The notes: generated from the sequence alone by a model not told the origin. Counted from the stretch's first letter, positions 24,347-33,317 are shown. The stretch: DNA of 64,000 nt from Pseudomonas sp. B6002 (GCF_013385985.1 NZ_JACAOY010000014.1:1-64000), one strand, 5' to 3'. Program-made: numbers and translations.

Positions 24347-24366
24347 ACATTGCACGTAGGTGTCGA
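24347..24366 (-). promoter_or_regulatory. Predicted FixJ-type operator for the creatininase-family gene
   Basis: On the gene strand TCGACACCTACGTGCAATGT matches 18 of 20 consensus positions and ends 72 nt before the start codon. It lies in the divergent gap shared with the AI-2E-family transporter at 24447 but faces the creatininase gene. Confidence 0.57.
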
Positions 24367-24446
24367 TCAAGGGCACTCGCCGCTGCTGGCGCGGACTAAA
24401 CAACAGGGCGCACACACGCGTCCTGTTTTTCTGACATGGACCGGAC

Positions 24447-25514
24447 ATGAACCCTACCAACCTGCAATTCAAGACCCTGCTGTTACTGCTGGCCCTGGTC
24501 ACCATCGCCTTTATCTGGATATTGCTGCCGTTTTACGGCGCAGTGTTCTGGGCGGTGATCCTGGGCATCATCTTTGCACCGATGCAACGCCGGCTGCACA
24601 TGAAATTTGGCTGGAACCGCAACCTGACCTCGCTGGCCACCCTGACGGTGTGCCTGGTGATCGCCATTTTGCCGGTGATCATCACCAGTGCTTTGTTGGT
24701 GCAGGAGGGTGCGACACTCTACAAGAACATCGAAAGCGGCAAATTGGACGTGGCGGGGTATATCGAGCAGTTCAAAAACATCTTGCCGCCGTACTTCCAG
24801 CACCTGCTGGATCGCTTCGGCATGGGCAACCTGGAAGGCTTGCGGGAGAAGATCGTCAAGAGTGCGATGCAGGGCAGCCAGTTCTTTGCGTCCCAGGCGT
24901 TCAGCTTTGGCCAGGGCACGTTTGATTTCCTGGTGAGCTTTTTCATCATGCTGTATTTGCTGTTTTTCCTGCTGCGCGATGGCCCGGAGCTGGTGCGCAA
25001 AGTGCGCACGGCGGTACCGCTGGCCGAACCGCAGAAGCGCCGGTTGCAGCTCAAGTTCAACCGGGTGGTGCGGGCCACGGTCAAGGGCAACGTACTGGTG
25101 GCCGTGACCCAGGGTGCGTTAGGTGGTTTGATCTTCTGGTTTTTGGACATCCCCAGTGCGTTGCTCTGGGCGGTGTTGATGGCGTTTCTGTCGCTGCTGC
25201 CGGCAGTCGGTGCAGGGATTGTGTGGGGGCCGGTGGCCGCTTACTTCCTGTTAAGCGGTTCGATCTGGCAGGGGGTGGTGCTGGGGTTGTTCGGGGTGTT
25301 TGTGATTGGCCTGGTGGACAACGTGCTGCGGCCGATCCTGGTGGGCAAGGACACCAAGATGCCGGACTACCTGATCCTGATTTCAACCCTGGGCGGCCTG
25401 TCGGTGTTCGGCCTGAACGGGTTTGTGATCGGGCCGTTGGTGGCGGCGTTGTTCATGTCAAGCTGGGCGTTGTTTGTGGAAAGCAAACCGCGGGTCAAGC
25501 TGCCGTTACCGTAA
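24447..25514 (+). CDS. AI-2E family transporter (YdiK/PerM-like)
   Basis: The 355-residue integral membrane protein has about eight helices, beginning with paired N-terminal helices (LLLLLALVTIAFIWILLPF, GAVFWAVILGIIFAP). A central soluble stretch follows, and then the family-typical PAVGAGIVWGPVAAYFL and GLVDNVLRPILVGKDTKMPDYLILISTLGGL. Members include TqsA (AI-2 export) and Na+/H+ antiporters, so the substrate is not determined by the family. It is divergent from the creatininase-family gene. Confidence 0.88.
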   Translation: MNPTNLQFKTLLLLLALVTIAFIWILLPFYGAVFWAVILGIIFAPMQRRLHMKFGWNRNLTSLATLTVCLVIAILPVIITSALLVQEGATLYKNIESGKLDVAGYIEQFKNILPPYFQHLLDRFGMGNLEGLREKIVKSAMQGSQFFASQAFSFGQGTFDFLVSFFIMLYLLFFLLRDGPELVRKVRTAVPLAEPQKRRLQLKFNRVVRATVKGNVLVAVTQGALGGLIFWFLDIPSALLWAVLMAFLSLLPAVGAGIVWGPVAAYFLLSGSIWQGVVLGLFGVFVIGLVDNVLRPILVGKDTKMPDYLILISTLGGLSVFGLNGFVIGPLVAALFMSSWALFVESKPRVKLPLP

Positions 25515-25517
25515 TTG

Positions 25518-25700
25518 TCAGGCGTGGAGCCTGAAGTTCGAGGCGGTTTGCAGCTGTTTTTCGGCGGCGGACAGCGACGTGAGTGGGCCGCTGATGGTTT
25601 CGCCATCGCGTACCACGTACCAGCAAGCCAGTAGCCCAAGCTCCCGGAGAGGGGCGGGGACGGCGCTGCCGATGACGGACATGATGTGAGCAGTGGGCAT
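25518..25700 (-). CDS. Small GYF_2-like hypothetical protein
   Basis: The 60-residue protein has CWYVVRDGETISGPLTSLSAAEKQL, reminiscent of the short GYF_2 fold (WY...G...GP). It starts at ATG 25700, which has GGAGGT 5 nt upstream. There is no signal peptide. It is convergent with the AI-2E-family transporter, three bases apart. Function is not known. Confidence 0.6.
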   Translation of the reverse strand: MPTAHIMSVIGSAVPAPLRELGLLACWYVVRDGETISGPLTSLSAAEKQLQTASNFRLHA

Positions 25701-25791
25701 ACGTACCTCCAATCGTTATGGAGGTCACCTTACGGGGCTGCGGCCCCGGGGAAAAATCACCTGTCTCGATAGTCGACATCAACGCCAAGCG

Positions 25792-25986
25792 TCAATCCAC
25801 CACCTGGTCGAGCATGATCACCACTTCCTGTTCACTGAGCAGGCCCTTGCGCACCAGGTTTTCTGCCAGCAGGGCCAGGAACTTGGCACTGCGGTGGCCT
25901 TCGAGATGCTTGAGTTCGGTCAGGGCGCTGTAGACCTTGCTGGACGTACACAGGCCTGCGGTGCGGTGTGGGTTTTGCGTGGGCAT
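25792..25986 (-). CDS. Small conserved-looking hypothetical protein
   Basis: This 64-residue, mostly helical, cytoplasmic protein (ALTELKHLEGHRSAKFLALLAENLVRKGLLSEQEVVIMLDQVVD) is preceded by AAGGA at suitable spacing. I recognise no family. The short helical C-terminal half with acidic and hydrophobic periodicity suggests a protein-protein interaction module. Confidence 0.55.
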   Translation of the reverse strand: MPTQNPHRTAGLCTSSKVYSALTELKHLEGHRSAKFLALLAENLVRKGLLSEQEVVIMLDQVVD

Positions 25987-26166
25987 GGTCGGTCGTCCTT
26001 AGTTGTTATTGGGTGGACAGGGTCGATAGTGAGACTGTTGCGTGACGCAAACATGACAGTGCTAGCCGTGTCCGGGCAAGTAGACATTGCCATCAATCAT
26101 GTGCGATTACGCCCCGGGCATTGTTCTGACAGCGACCTTGGCACGATGAATCCGGACTTTACAGGC

Positions 26167-26194
26167 AAAAAAAAGCCTCGCGTGTGGGCGAGGC
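26167..26194 (-). terminator. Rho-independent terminator for the Tyr/Pro-rich gene region
   Basis: The 7-base stem GCCTCGC / GCGAGGC is followed on the minus strand by eight T residues, about 27 nt past the stop of the minus-strand gene at 26221. The rest of the gap 25987-26166 shows no gene or repeat. Confidence 0.8.
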
Positions 26195-26220
26195 CTGTTC
26201 CTGTCGTGTCAACTCACGTA

Positions 26221-26571
26221 TTACCAGCCGCGGCCATAGTAGCCGTGGGGAGGGCCGTAATAACCGCGCGGTGGGCCGTAGTAGACCGGCGCCGGGCGGT
26301 AGTAAACCTGTTGCTGCACATACACCGGTGGTGGCGGTGCGTAGTAGACCGGTGGCGGCGCGGCATAAACCGGTTGCGGCTGCACATACACGGGTTGTTG
26401 CTGCACGTAGACCGGCTGGGACTGGCTGGCCACCACGGAGCCGACAACGGCTGCGCCGATCAAACCACCCAATATGGCCGGGCCACCCCAGCCACCACCG
26501 TGGGCGGAGGCTTGGCCTGCCATAGCGAGTGCGCCGATAAGCAAGGCGATCTTGGGGATTTTACGAATCAT
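26221..26571 (-). CDS. Secreted Pro/Tyr/Gly-rich repeat protein
   Basis: The 116-residue protein has a signal peptide about 1-23 (ending ASA), a glycine-rich hydrophobic stretch (GGWGGPAILGGLIGAAVVGSVVAS) that may span or insert in membrane, and then repeats of PVYVQQ, PVYYAPP and GYYGPPHGYYGRGW. Low-complexity tails of this kind occur in Pseudomonas surface and cell-envelope proteins. ATG 26571 is chosen because GAGGA lies 6 nt upstream; ATG 26577 would be too close to it. Function is unknown. Confidence 0.7.
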   Translation of the reverse strand: MIRKIPKIALLIGALAMAGQASAHGGGWGGPAILGGLIGAAVVGSVVASQSQPVYVQQQPVYVQPQPVYAAPPPVYYAPPPPVYVQQQVYYRPAPVYYGPPRGYYGPPHGYYGRGW

Positions 26572-26733
26572 GGTCATTCCTCGGTTAGCCCCTGCGCTTG
26601 TGGTCTGCAATCAATAGACTCAAGTAATGTCGCGGGGATACTTTTAAGACAACGTATTTCTGAAAAACAGCACGGCCGATAGGTAAAGGTTGTGTAAGGT
26701 CTGTACCGGTTTGCTTACTCAAAGGAGTTATTC

Positions 26734-27552
26734 ATGCAGATGCACCCCAACAAAGACACCCAACTGTGCATGTCATTGTCGGCGCGTCCCGGGAATTTTG
26801 GCTTGCGTTTCCATAACCACCTGTACGAACAGCTGGGTCTGAACTTCTACTATAAAGCGTTCAGCAGCCGGGATTTGCTCGGCGCGATCGGCGGTATCCG
26901 GGCGCTGGGTGTGCGTGGTTGCGGGGTTTCGATGCCGTTCAAGGAAGCGGCCATTGCCCTGGTGGACGAACTGGATGAGTCGGTCCAGGCCATCGACTCC
27001 CTGAACACCATCGTCAACACCGACGGCCACCTCAAGGCCTACAACACCGACTACATCGCCATCGAGCAACTGCTGAAGAAGCACGCAGTGCCCAAGGCAT
27101 CGACGTTCGCCCTGCGCGGCAGCGGTGGCATGGCCAAAGCCGTGGCCAGTGCCTTGCGGGACGGCGGGTATGCCAATGGCGTGATCGTGGCGCGCAACGA
27201 AGTGGCGGGCCGCGCGCTGGCGCAGAACCTGGAGTATGAGTGGCAGGCCGAACTCGGCGAGTTGCGTCCGCAGATGCTGATCAACGTCACGCCGATCGGC
27301 ATGACCGGCGGGCCCGAGGCGGACGCGCTGGCGTTTGAGGCTGATGCGATTGAGCGTGCAGAGACTGTGTTTGATGTGGTGGCGATCCCCGCCGAAACGC
27401 CGTTGATCGTGCGCGGTCGTGCCCAGGGTAAGCGGGTGATCACTGGGTTGGAGGTGGTTGCTATCCAGGCGTTGGAGCAGTTCGTGCTCTATACCGGGGT
27501 GCGGCCGACGCAGGAGCAGTTCCAGGCGGCAGTGGATTTTGCCCGAGGTTAA
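26734..27552 (+). CDS. Shikimate 5-dehydrogenase family protein
   Basis: The 272-residue oxidoreductase is of the AroE/YdiB fold. The substrate domain has LSARPGNFGLRFHNHLYEQLGL, catalytic Lys in VSMPFKEAAIAL and Asp in AYNTDYIA. The Rossmann part has RGSGGMAKAVASAL, slightly degenerate compared with GxGGA. MLINVTPIGM is the family NxTPxGM box. The N-terminus differs from housekeeping AroE (usual SPxxHN block replaced), so it may act on quinate or another cyclic acid. It ends before a REPIN. Confidence 0.85.
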   Translation: MQMHPNKDTQLCMSLSARPGNFGLRFHNHLYEQLGLNFYYKAFSSRDLLGAIGGIRALGVRGCGVSMPFKEAAIALVDELDESVQAIDSLNTIVNTDGHLKAYNTDYIAIEQLLKKHAVPKASTFALRGSGGMAKAVASALRDGGYANGVIVARNEVAGRALAQNLEYEWQAELGELRPQMLINVTPIGMTGGPEADALAFEADAIERAETVFDVVAIPAETPLIVRGRAQGKRVITGLEVVAIQALEQFVLYTGVRPTQEQFQAAVDFARG

Positions 27553-27570
27553 CGGGCACTGGAGAGCCCC

Positions 27571-27659
27571 TGTGGGAGCTGGCTTGCCTGCGATAGCGAT
27601 ATAACAGGTTAACTATCTGTGACTGAAACACCGCTATCGCAGGCAAGCCAGCTCCTACA
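27571..27659. repeat. REPIN (paired inverted REP sequences)
   Basis: TGTGGGAGCTGGCTTGCC and its inverted partner flank a short spacer with further complementarity (GCGATAGC and GCTATCGC). Located between convergent genes; may also terminate transcription. Confidence 0.85.
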
Positions 27660-27671
27660 TTTTGTACTGTG

Positions 27672-28322
27672 TCAGGCCTGTTCCAGCTGGGCCAGGCGCT
27701 CTTCCAGCGCTGCAATCCGCGCTTCCAGCTCTTCGATGCGCTCGACCGAAACACCCCCCGTCCCACGCTCCACCGGATTCCCCCGTGCAGACAGTATCGC
27801 CTCGATATCCGCCGGATCCCCCAGCGCATGGGTGTAGCGATCTTCCCGCTGCCCGGCCTGACGCGGCACCAGCAGCGCCAGCCCGCGTGCAATCAAGCGC
27901 TCAAGCTGGTGCACCACCTGCTCGGCATCTTCAAAGTCATGCATGCGCCCGCTGCGGGTCAGCAGCTCGTTGACGGTTTGCGGCCCGCGCAGGAACAGCA
28001 GCCCGATCAGGATCACCTGGGCCGGCACCAGTTCCAGCGCCTTGTCCACGCGATGCTCCCAGCGATCGGCACGGCTGCCCATTACCAAGCGGGTAAATCC
28101 CTGGCCTTCCAGCGCCCGCAGGCTCTGGCCGACCTGGCCCTGGCTGAGGTTGGTCACGGGCTCGCGGCTGGTTTTCTGGTTGCAGGCCAGCACCAGGGCG
28201 TTGAGGGTCAGGGGGTAGGTTTCCGGGTTGGTCGCCTGTTTCTCGATCAGGCAGCCCAGGATGCGGATTTCCGTGCTGTTCAGGCGCGGCTCAGGGGTGT
28301 CGGTGTCGTGCTCGGCGGTCAT
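27672..28322 (-). CDS. YceH family protein (DUF480)
   Basis: The 216-residue cytoplasmic protein has two winged-helix repeats in the YceH/DUF480 family: [51 protein letters not shown] and [23 protein letters not shown]-terminal coiled coil ([21 protein letters not shown]) is visible. Function is undetermined; the fold suggests nucleic-acid or protein binding. Confidence 0.9.
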   Translation of the reverse strand: MTAEHDTDTPEPRLNSTEIRILGCLIEKQATNPETYPLTLNALVLACNQKTSREPVTNLSQGQVGQSLRALEGQGFTRLVMGSRADRWEHRVDKALELVPAQVILIGLLFLRGPQTVNELLTRSGRMHDFEDAEQVVHQLERLIARGLALLVPRQAGQREDRYTHALGDPADIEAILSARGNPVERGTGGVSVERIEELEARIAALEERLAQLEQA

Positions 28323-28371
28323 CGCGCTTTCCCTATGCAGTGAAGTGCCTAGCGTAAGCCGGAAAAAATAA

Positions 28372-28398
28372 AAGACAAGCGACGGGCCGGTCTATAAT
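28372..28398 (+). promoter_or_regulatory. Candidate sigma-70 promoter for the DUF1993 gene
   Basis: AAGACA and TATAAT are spaced 15 nt apart; the -10 is perfect but the -35 and spacing are weak. It lies 41 nt before the start at 28439. Confidence 0.4.
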
Positions 28399-28438
28399 CG
28401 TCGCCTGTTCAAACCGTGCCATCACCCATGAGACTGCC

Positions 28439-28948
28439 ATGACTATTTCCCTGTACGCCGCTTCCATTCCGGTCTTCAAGCAAATGCTCACCGCCCTGAG
28501 CGGTGTGTTGACCAAAGCTGAAGCCCACGCCACTGCCAAGAACATCGAGCCCAATGCCCTGCTGCAAGCGCGTCTGTTCCCGGACATGTTCCAGCTGGTG
28601 CGCCAGGTACAGATCGCCGTCGACTTCGCCAAGGGCGTTTCGGCGCGCCTGGCCGAGATCGAAGTGCCTAAATACGATGACAGCGAAGTGACCTTCGCCG
28701 ACCTGCAGGCGCTGATCGCCAAGGTGCTGTCGTTTGTCGACACTATCCAGCCTGAGCAAATCGACGGCAAGGAAGGCATCGAAATCATCACCCGCCCAGG
28801 CACTCCTAAAGAGAAGCGCTTCAGCGGCCAGTCCTACCTGCTGACCTACGGCCTGCCGCAGTTCTTCTTCCACGTCACCACCGCGTACGCCTTGCTGCGT
28901 CACAACGGTGTGGAAGTGGGCAAACGCGACTACATGGGCGCGTTCTAA
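28439..28948 (+). CDS. DUF1993 domain protein
   Basis: The 169-residue cytoplasmic helical protein matches the DUF1993 pattern: SIPVFKQMLTALSGVL, ARLFPDMFQLVRQVQIAVDFAKG and PQFFFHVTTAYALLRHNGVEVGKRDYMG. The helical-bundle fold resembles DinB-like proteins. Monocistronic, with its own promoter and a strong terminator. Function unknown. Confidence 0.9.
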   Translation: MTISLYAASIPVFKQMLTALSGVLTKAEAHATAKNIEPNALLQARLFPDMFQLVRQVQIAVDFAKGVSARLAEIEVPKYDDSEVTFADLQALIAKVLSFVDTIQPEQIDGKEGIEIITRPGTPKEKRFSGQSYLLTYGLPQFFFHVTTAYALLRHNGVEVGKRDYMGAF

Positions 28949-28962
28949 GCCTTGATGCGTCG

Positions 28963-29000
28963 AAGCCCGGTGTGTGCCAGCAGGCACCACCGGGCTTTTT
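28963..29000 (+). terminator. Rho-independent terminator after the DUF1993 gene
   Basis: A long GC stem (AAGCCCGGTG with its partner CACCGGGCTT, extended by GTGCC/GGCAC) is followed by five T residues, beginning 15 nt after the stop codon. Confidence 0.85.
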
Positions 29001-29106
29001 CATGGGCTGCATTCGACACACTCTGTTAAGATTCGACATCCCTTTATCACTCTATCTTTCAGCGAACCCTCGGGTTGTCGTTGATGTTGTCGTTTCTGGA
29101 GTTTTC

Positions 29107-30264
29107 ATGTTGTTCCCTATCCTGCTGTTGTCGGCTGCCGGTTTTACCGTGCTGACCACAGAGTTTGTGATTGTCGGCCTGCTGCCCTCTATTGCGCGGG
29201 ACCTGAACGTCAGCGTGCCCCAGGCGGGGCTGCTGGTGACGTTATTCGCGTTTACCGTCGCGGCATTCGGCCCGTTTCTCACGGCGTATTTCGCGCGATT
29301 CCAGCGCAAGCGACTGTTTATCGTCATCCTGGTCCTGTTTGGCATAGCCAATACCGTGGCGGCGCTGGCGCCGAATATCTGGGTAATGGCATTGGCGCGG
29401 TTGATCCCGGCCCTGGGGTTGCCAGTGTTCTGGGCCTTGGCCAGTGAAACGGCGGTGGACATCGTCGGCCCCGAATACGCCGGGCGTGCCATCGAGAAGA
29501 TCGGTTTTGGCATTGTCTGCGCCACGGTGTTCGGGATTCCCGTGGGCACGCTGATTTCCGACATGTTCGGCTGGCGCACAGCGTTTGCGATCCTCGCCGT
29601 GGTGGCCTTGGCCAAGGCCTTGCTGCTGTTCATCTACCTGCCGGTGACGAAGCCGAAGAACGACCAAGTGACCTTGCGCGCGCAGTTCAAGATCCTGCGC
29701 AGCCCGCTGATGCAGGGGCATATCCTGCTGTCGATCCTGGTGTTCTGCGGCATGTTCACCGCCTATACCTACCTGGCGGACATCCTCGAGCGCCTGGCCG
29801 GGTTCGACGGCACGCTGGTGGGCTGGTGCCTGATGGGCTTCGGCGCCGTCGGGCTGATCGGCAATGCGTTGGGCGGCCGTGCGGTGGATCGCCACCCTCT
29901 GATTGCGTCGATGGTGTTCTGCGCGTTCATGATTGCCGGTATGGTGGCGCTGGTGCCCGCGATTCACTCCACCCTTGGTCTGGCCGCTGCGATGGCGGTG
30001 TGGGGCGTGACCCAGGCCGCGATGTTTCTGGTCAGCCACGTGCGTCTGATGAAGGCAGCACCCCATGCGCCAGCGTTTGCCGCGTCGTTGAACATTGCCG
30101 GGGGCAACCTGGGGATTGGCTTGGGCGCCATGGTTGGCGGGCATGTGATCGACAACCTGGGCCTGGGTAGCCTGGGGTTTGCGGCGTCCGGGTTTATCTT
30201 CGTATCGATCCTGCTGGCCCTGTGGCTGATGACCGCCAGGCAACCAGACACCGCGGGCGCCTGA
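29107..30264 (+). CDS. MFS efflux transporter (AraJ/YdhP-like)
   Basis: The 385-residue, 12-helix drug:H+ antiporter-like protein begins LFPILLLSAAGFTVLTTEFVIVGLLPSIARDLNVS, with motif A-like YFARFQRKRLFIVILV and motif C-like GIVCATVFGIPVGTLISDMFGWR. The open frame extends 45 codons upstream, but that part is not homologous-looking and ATG 29107 begins the first helix. It is convergent with the NhaR-like regulator. Substrate not known. Confidence 0.88.
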   Translation: MLFPILLLSAAGFTVLTTEFVIVGLLPSIARDLNVSVPQAGLLVTLFAFTVAAFGPFLTAYFARFQRKRLFIVILVLFGIANTVAALAPNIWVMALARLIPALGLPVFWALASETAVDIVGPEYAGRAIEKIGFGIVCATVFGIPVGTLISDMFGWRTAFAILAVVALAKALLLFIYLPVTKPKNDQVTLRAQFKILRSPLMQGHILLSILVFCGMFTAYTYLADILERLAGFDGTLVGWCLMGFGAVGLIGNALGGRAVDRHPLIASMVFCAFMIAGMVALVPAIHSTLGLAAAMAVWGVTQAAMFLVSHVRLMKAAPHAPAFAASLNIAGGNLGIGLGAMVGGHVIDNLGLGSLGFAASGFIFVSILLALWLMTARQPDTAGA

Positions 30265-30268
30265 ATAG

Positions 30269-31183
30269 TCAGGGCAGGGCGGTAAACAACTCCCGTCGAG
30301 CGCCTTCGGTAATCGCCACGATGCCGGGGTGCTTGACCTTGCGCTCCACCGAGATCGCGTAGAACGACTCGGTCACCGCGTCGGTCTGGCCAATCAGCGC
30401 CACGCCGTATTGGCGCACTACCTCATCGGCAATCACGCTGGGGGCGATGAATATCCCGCTGCCGGATTGGCCGAAAGCCTGCATCAACGCGCTGTCGTCG
30501 AATTCACCGATGATCTTCGGCTGGATCTGCTGCTCTGCAAACCAGCGCTGCAAACGGCTGCGCACTACCGTCTCTGCGCCAGGAATCAACAGCGGCGCAC
30601 CCTGCAGACAGTGTGGGAAATCGCCGCCGTACCGGTCAGCCAACGCCTGGGTGGCGAAAAAGCTGATGCCGCATTCCCCGAGTTTCTGGCTGTAACCCTT
30701 GATGTCCAAGTGAGAGGGCATGGGGCTGTCGGAAATCACCAGGTCCAGGCGCTGGATCGCCAGGTCGGCCAACAAGCGTTCCAGTTTGTCCTCACGACAG
30801 GTGATGCGGATCGGTTCACTGAGCTCCATGGTCGGGGCGATCAGCCGGTAGACGATGGATTTGGGCACCACATCCGCCACGCCGACGCGAAACAGGATCT
30901 GCTGTTCATTGGGCTGGGCGCGCAACATCGCCTCCAGCTCGTTGCCGGTCTGGAACATTTGCTCTGCGTAGGGCAGGGCCTGGCGCCCGGCCTCGGTCAG
31001 TTCAAGCTGGCGGCCGACACGTTGGAACAATGCAACGCCAAAGGTTTGCTCGAGCAGGCTGATCTGCCCGCTGATGGTCTGGGGCGTGAGGTTCAGTTGC
31101 TCACAGGCGCGCACGATGCTGCCGGTCTTGGCCACGACCCAGAAGTAATGCAGTTGTCGGTAATTGAGCACGATGGCAATCAC
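30269..31183 (-). CDS. nhaR: LysR-family regulator, NhaR-like
   Basis: The 304-residue regulator has an N-terminal HTH nearly colinear with NhaR: LNYRQLHYFWVVAKTGSIVRACEQLNLTPQTISGQISLLEQ. NhaR activates the Na+/H+ antiporter gene nhaA in response to sodium; no nhaA is visible here, so targets lie elsewhere. It probably starts at GTG 31183, although GTG 31171 is equally plausible and neither has a strong ribosome binding site. It is divergent from a small lipoprotein gene 122 nt away. Confidence 0.85.
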   Translation of the reverse strand: MIAIVLNYRQLHYFWVVAKTGSIVRACEQLNLTPQTISGQISLLEQTFGVALFQRVGRQLELTEAGRQALPYAEQMFQTGNELEAMLRAQPNEQQILFRVGVADVVPKSIVYRLIAPTMELSEPIRITCREDKLERLLADLAIQRLDLVISDSPMPSHLDIKGYSQKLGECGISFFATQALADRYGGDFPHCLQGAPLLIPGAETVVRSRLQRWFAEQQIQPKIIGEFDDSALMQAFGQSGSGIFIAPSVIADEVVRQYGVALIGQTDAVTESFYAISVERKVKHPGIVAITEGARRELFTALP

Positions 31184-31305
31184 TTCGTGAAAACCGAAGT
31201 ATACGCGAGAAAAATACGAATTTTCCTGAAGTGTCCGCCTGCATAGAATGCCTCGCTATCGAGGGGCCACTACTTGGACCCAATGGTTCTAACGAGGAAT
31301 ACATC

Positions 31306-31551
31306 ATGAAACTCAATTCCCTGGGCGCCGCGTCGTTGCTTGCGCTTTCATTGGTAGTGGTCAGTGGCTGCGATCAGGTTGAGAAGAGCGCCCAGCAAGT
31401 GCTGGGCAAGGCGACCGAATCGGCCAGGCAAGCGATCGACGACACCCACAAGGCTGCCGAGCAGGCGTTGAGTGAAGCAACCCAGGGGCTGATCAAGCCT
31501 GAGAAGCCGGAAAAAGAAGCCGAAGACGCTTCCGACACCAAAGAAACCTAA
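31306..31551 (+). CDS. Small lipoprotein
   Basis: The 81-residue protein has a signal peptide with lipobox LVVVSGC (lipidated Cys 22). The mature part is helical and charged, with an apolipoprotein-like pattern (QVLGKATESARQAIDDTHKAAEQAL). It is preceded by GAGGA. It lies 31 nt upstream of the TerC gene on the same strand and may be cotranscribed. Confidence 0.75.
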   Translation: MKLNSLGAASLLALSLVVVSGCDQVEKSAQQVLGKATESARQAIDDTHKAAEQALSEATQGLIKPEKPEKEAEDASDTKET

Positions 31552-31582
31552 TTCCCCAGCATTACCACGTCAGGACTGACCT

Positions 31583-32335
31583 ATGGACTACCTTTTACAA
31601 CTGGCCGCCAGCCCCACCGCCTGGGTTGCACTGGCGACCTTGATCGTCATGGAAATCGTGCTGGGCATCGATAACCTGATCTTTATCTCGATCCTCACCA
31701 ACAAATTGCCAGAGAAGCATCGGGCCAAGGCCCGGCGCATCGGTATCAGCATGGCGTTGGTCTTGCGCCTGGGCCTGTTGAGTACCATCGCGTTCATCGT
31801 GCAACTGACGGCGCCGGTGTTCGAGATCTTCGGCCAGGCGTTTTCGTGGAAAGACATGATCCTGATCGCCGGTGGCCTGTTCCTGGTGTGGAAGGCGACC
31901 ACCGAAATCCATCACAGCATGGACCCGGAGCCGGAAGAGAAAGAAACCAGTGCTGGCAACGTCGTGGCGATCGGCTTTGCTGCGGCCATCGGGCAGATCC
32001 TGTTGCTCGACCTGGTGTTCTCCATCGACAGCATCATCACGGCTGTTGGCATGACCGAACACTTGCCGATCATGATCATTGCCGTGGTGACGTCGGTGAT
32101 CGTGATGCTGGTGGCGGCCGAGCCGTTGGCCAAGTTCATCAACGACAACCCGACCGTGGTCATGCTGGCCCTGGGCTTTTTGATCATGATCGGTATGACG
32201 CTGATCGCCGAAGGCTTCGGCGCCCATGTGCCAAAAGGCTACGTGTATGCCGCCATGGCGTTCTCCGCCGTGATCGAGTGCCTGAACATCGCACGACGCA
32301 ACCGCCACAAGCGCTTGCTCGCCGCCCGCCAATAA
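31583..32335 (+). CDS. TerC family integral membrane protein
   Basis: The 250-residue, seven-helix protein has the paired acidic membrane motifs [16 protein letters not shown] and [16 protein letters not shown]. This family (TerC, Alx, MeeF/MeeY) is linked to manganese export and tellurite resistance; the metal here is not determined. Upstream of a bidirectional terminator. Confidence 0.9.
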   Translation: MDYLLQLAASPTAWVALATLIVMEIVLGIDNLIFISILTNKLPEKHRAKARRIGISMALVLRLGLLSTIAFIVQLTAPVFEIFGQAFSWKDMILIAGGLFLVWKATTEIHHSMDPEPEEKETSAGNVVAIGFAAAIGQILLLDLVFSIDSIITAVGMTEHLPIMIIAVVTSVIVMLVAAEPLAKFINDNPTVVMLALGFLIMIGMTLIAEGFGAHVPKGYVYAAMAFSAVIECLNIARRNRHKRLLAARQ

Positions 32336-32340
32336 AAAAA

Positions 32341-32373
32341 CGCCGCATTCTGCTGGTCAGAATGCGGCGTTTT
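32341..32373 (+). terminator. Bidirectional rho-independent terminator
   Basis: CGCCGCATTCTG pairs with AGAATGCGGCG, with an A run before and TTTT after, serving both the TerC gene and the convergent phosphatase gene. Confidence 0.9.
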
Positions 32374-32387
32374 CAGTGTGCGGCCCA

Positions 32388-33089
32388 TTACAATTCGGCG
32401 CTGACCTGGGTGGGTTCAGGGCAATTCTGGCCGCCGTTGTCCAGGCCTTGCTTGTAGTTACGGCTCAGCAGCGAAGCCTTGCCGTTGTGCCAGGTCAATG
32501 TCAGTACGTACAGCGTATCGTAGTCGCTGCCCGACCAATCCTGGGTAATCGTGTGCTTTTCGCCCGAGGCTTCACTGGCCACCTTGTTGATCAGCTCCGG
32601 CAGGTAGCCGTGTGACCAGGCGGTGTAAATGATCGCGTTGTGATACTTGTCTTCCACCAGTTCGTCGGCCAGGGCACTGGTGTCATTTGCCGAGAACTTG
32701 ATGTTCACCGGCAGGCCCAGCTTGATGGCGCTGGGGCTGATGGTCATCAGGGGGCGAATATAGCTGTATGAATTGTCCTTCTCGCCTTCCTCGACATTGC
32801 GCGTCGGGTTGGCGGCAAACACGAAATTGGCCTTGCCGAATTTTTCCGGCAATACGGTGGCCAGGTTCATCGCGCGGTTCAGGCCCTGGCAGTTGAGCTG
32901 GCCGAGGCCGCCGCTGGGTTTTTCACCGTGGCGCAGGAAAACCAGGGTTTGCACGCCGTCCACCTGTTCGGCCTTGCTCAACGGGGATTCGAGCGTCAGC
33001 CCGATGGCGCCGCCCAGCAACAGCAGCGACGGCAAGATGTAGGTATAGCGTTTGAGGCGTTGCGCAAGGCACAGAGGCTTGATTGTCAT
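32388..33089 (-). CDS. Membrane-anchored histidine phosphatase family protein
   Basis: The 233-residue protein has one N-terminal membrane segment (about 14-32) and a branch 1 histidine-phosphatase-like core with the catalytic RHG motif in VFLRHGEKPSGG and a second His in YTAWSHGYLPEL. The core would be periplasmic. The substrate is unknown. The 228-nt gap upstream (33090-33317) shows no gene. Confidence 0.8.
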   Translation of the reverse strand: MTIKPLCLAQRLKRYTYILPSLLLLGGAIGLTLESPLSKAEQVDGVQTLVFLRHGEKPSGGLGQLNCQGLNRAMNLATVLPEKFGKANFVFAANPTRNVEEGEKDNSYSYIRPLMTISPSAIKLGLPVNIKFSANDTSALADELVEDKYHNAIIYTAWSHGYLPELINKVASEASGEKHTITQDWSGSDYDTLYVLTLTWHNGKASLLSRNYKQGLDNGGQNCPEPTQVSAEL

Positions 33090-33317
33090 TGTAGGTTCGA
33101 GTCTTCGTGCTTCGGATTAAGGCGGATGGGCCCGCTGTGGTTTTCCTTGTCGTTGTACGAGGTGTCTCCTTTCACCGTGTGGGCGCACGTATGAGTCCGC
33201 ATTGACGCTTTGGTTCGCCTGCGCCGCAGATTAGCGTGGGTATGTTGCGCATTGATGACCCATGCACAGTGGCGCTCAGGTGACTATCATGGGGGCTTTC
33301 TGCCCAGGGATTTCCCG

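Noticed and set aside
25720-25760. GC-rich hairpin (GGGGC/GCCCC) considered as terminator
   Set aside because: T run is on the wrong side for both neighbouring minus-strand genes.
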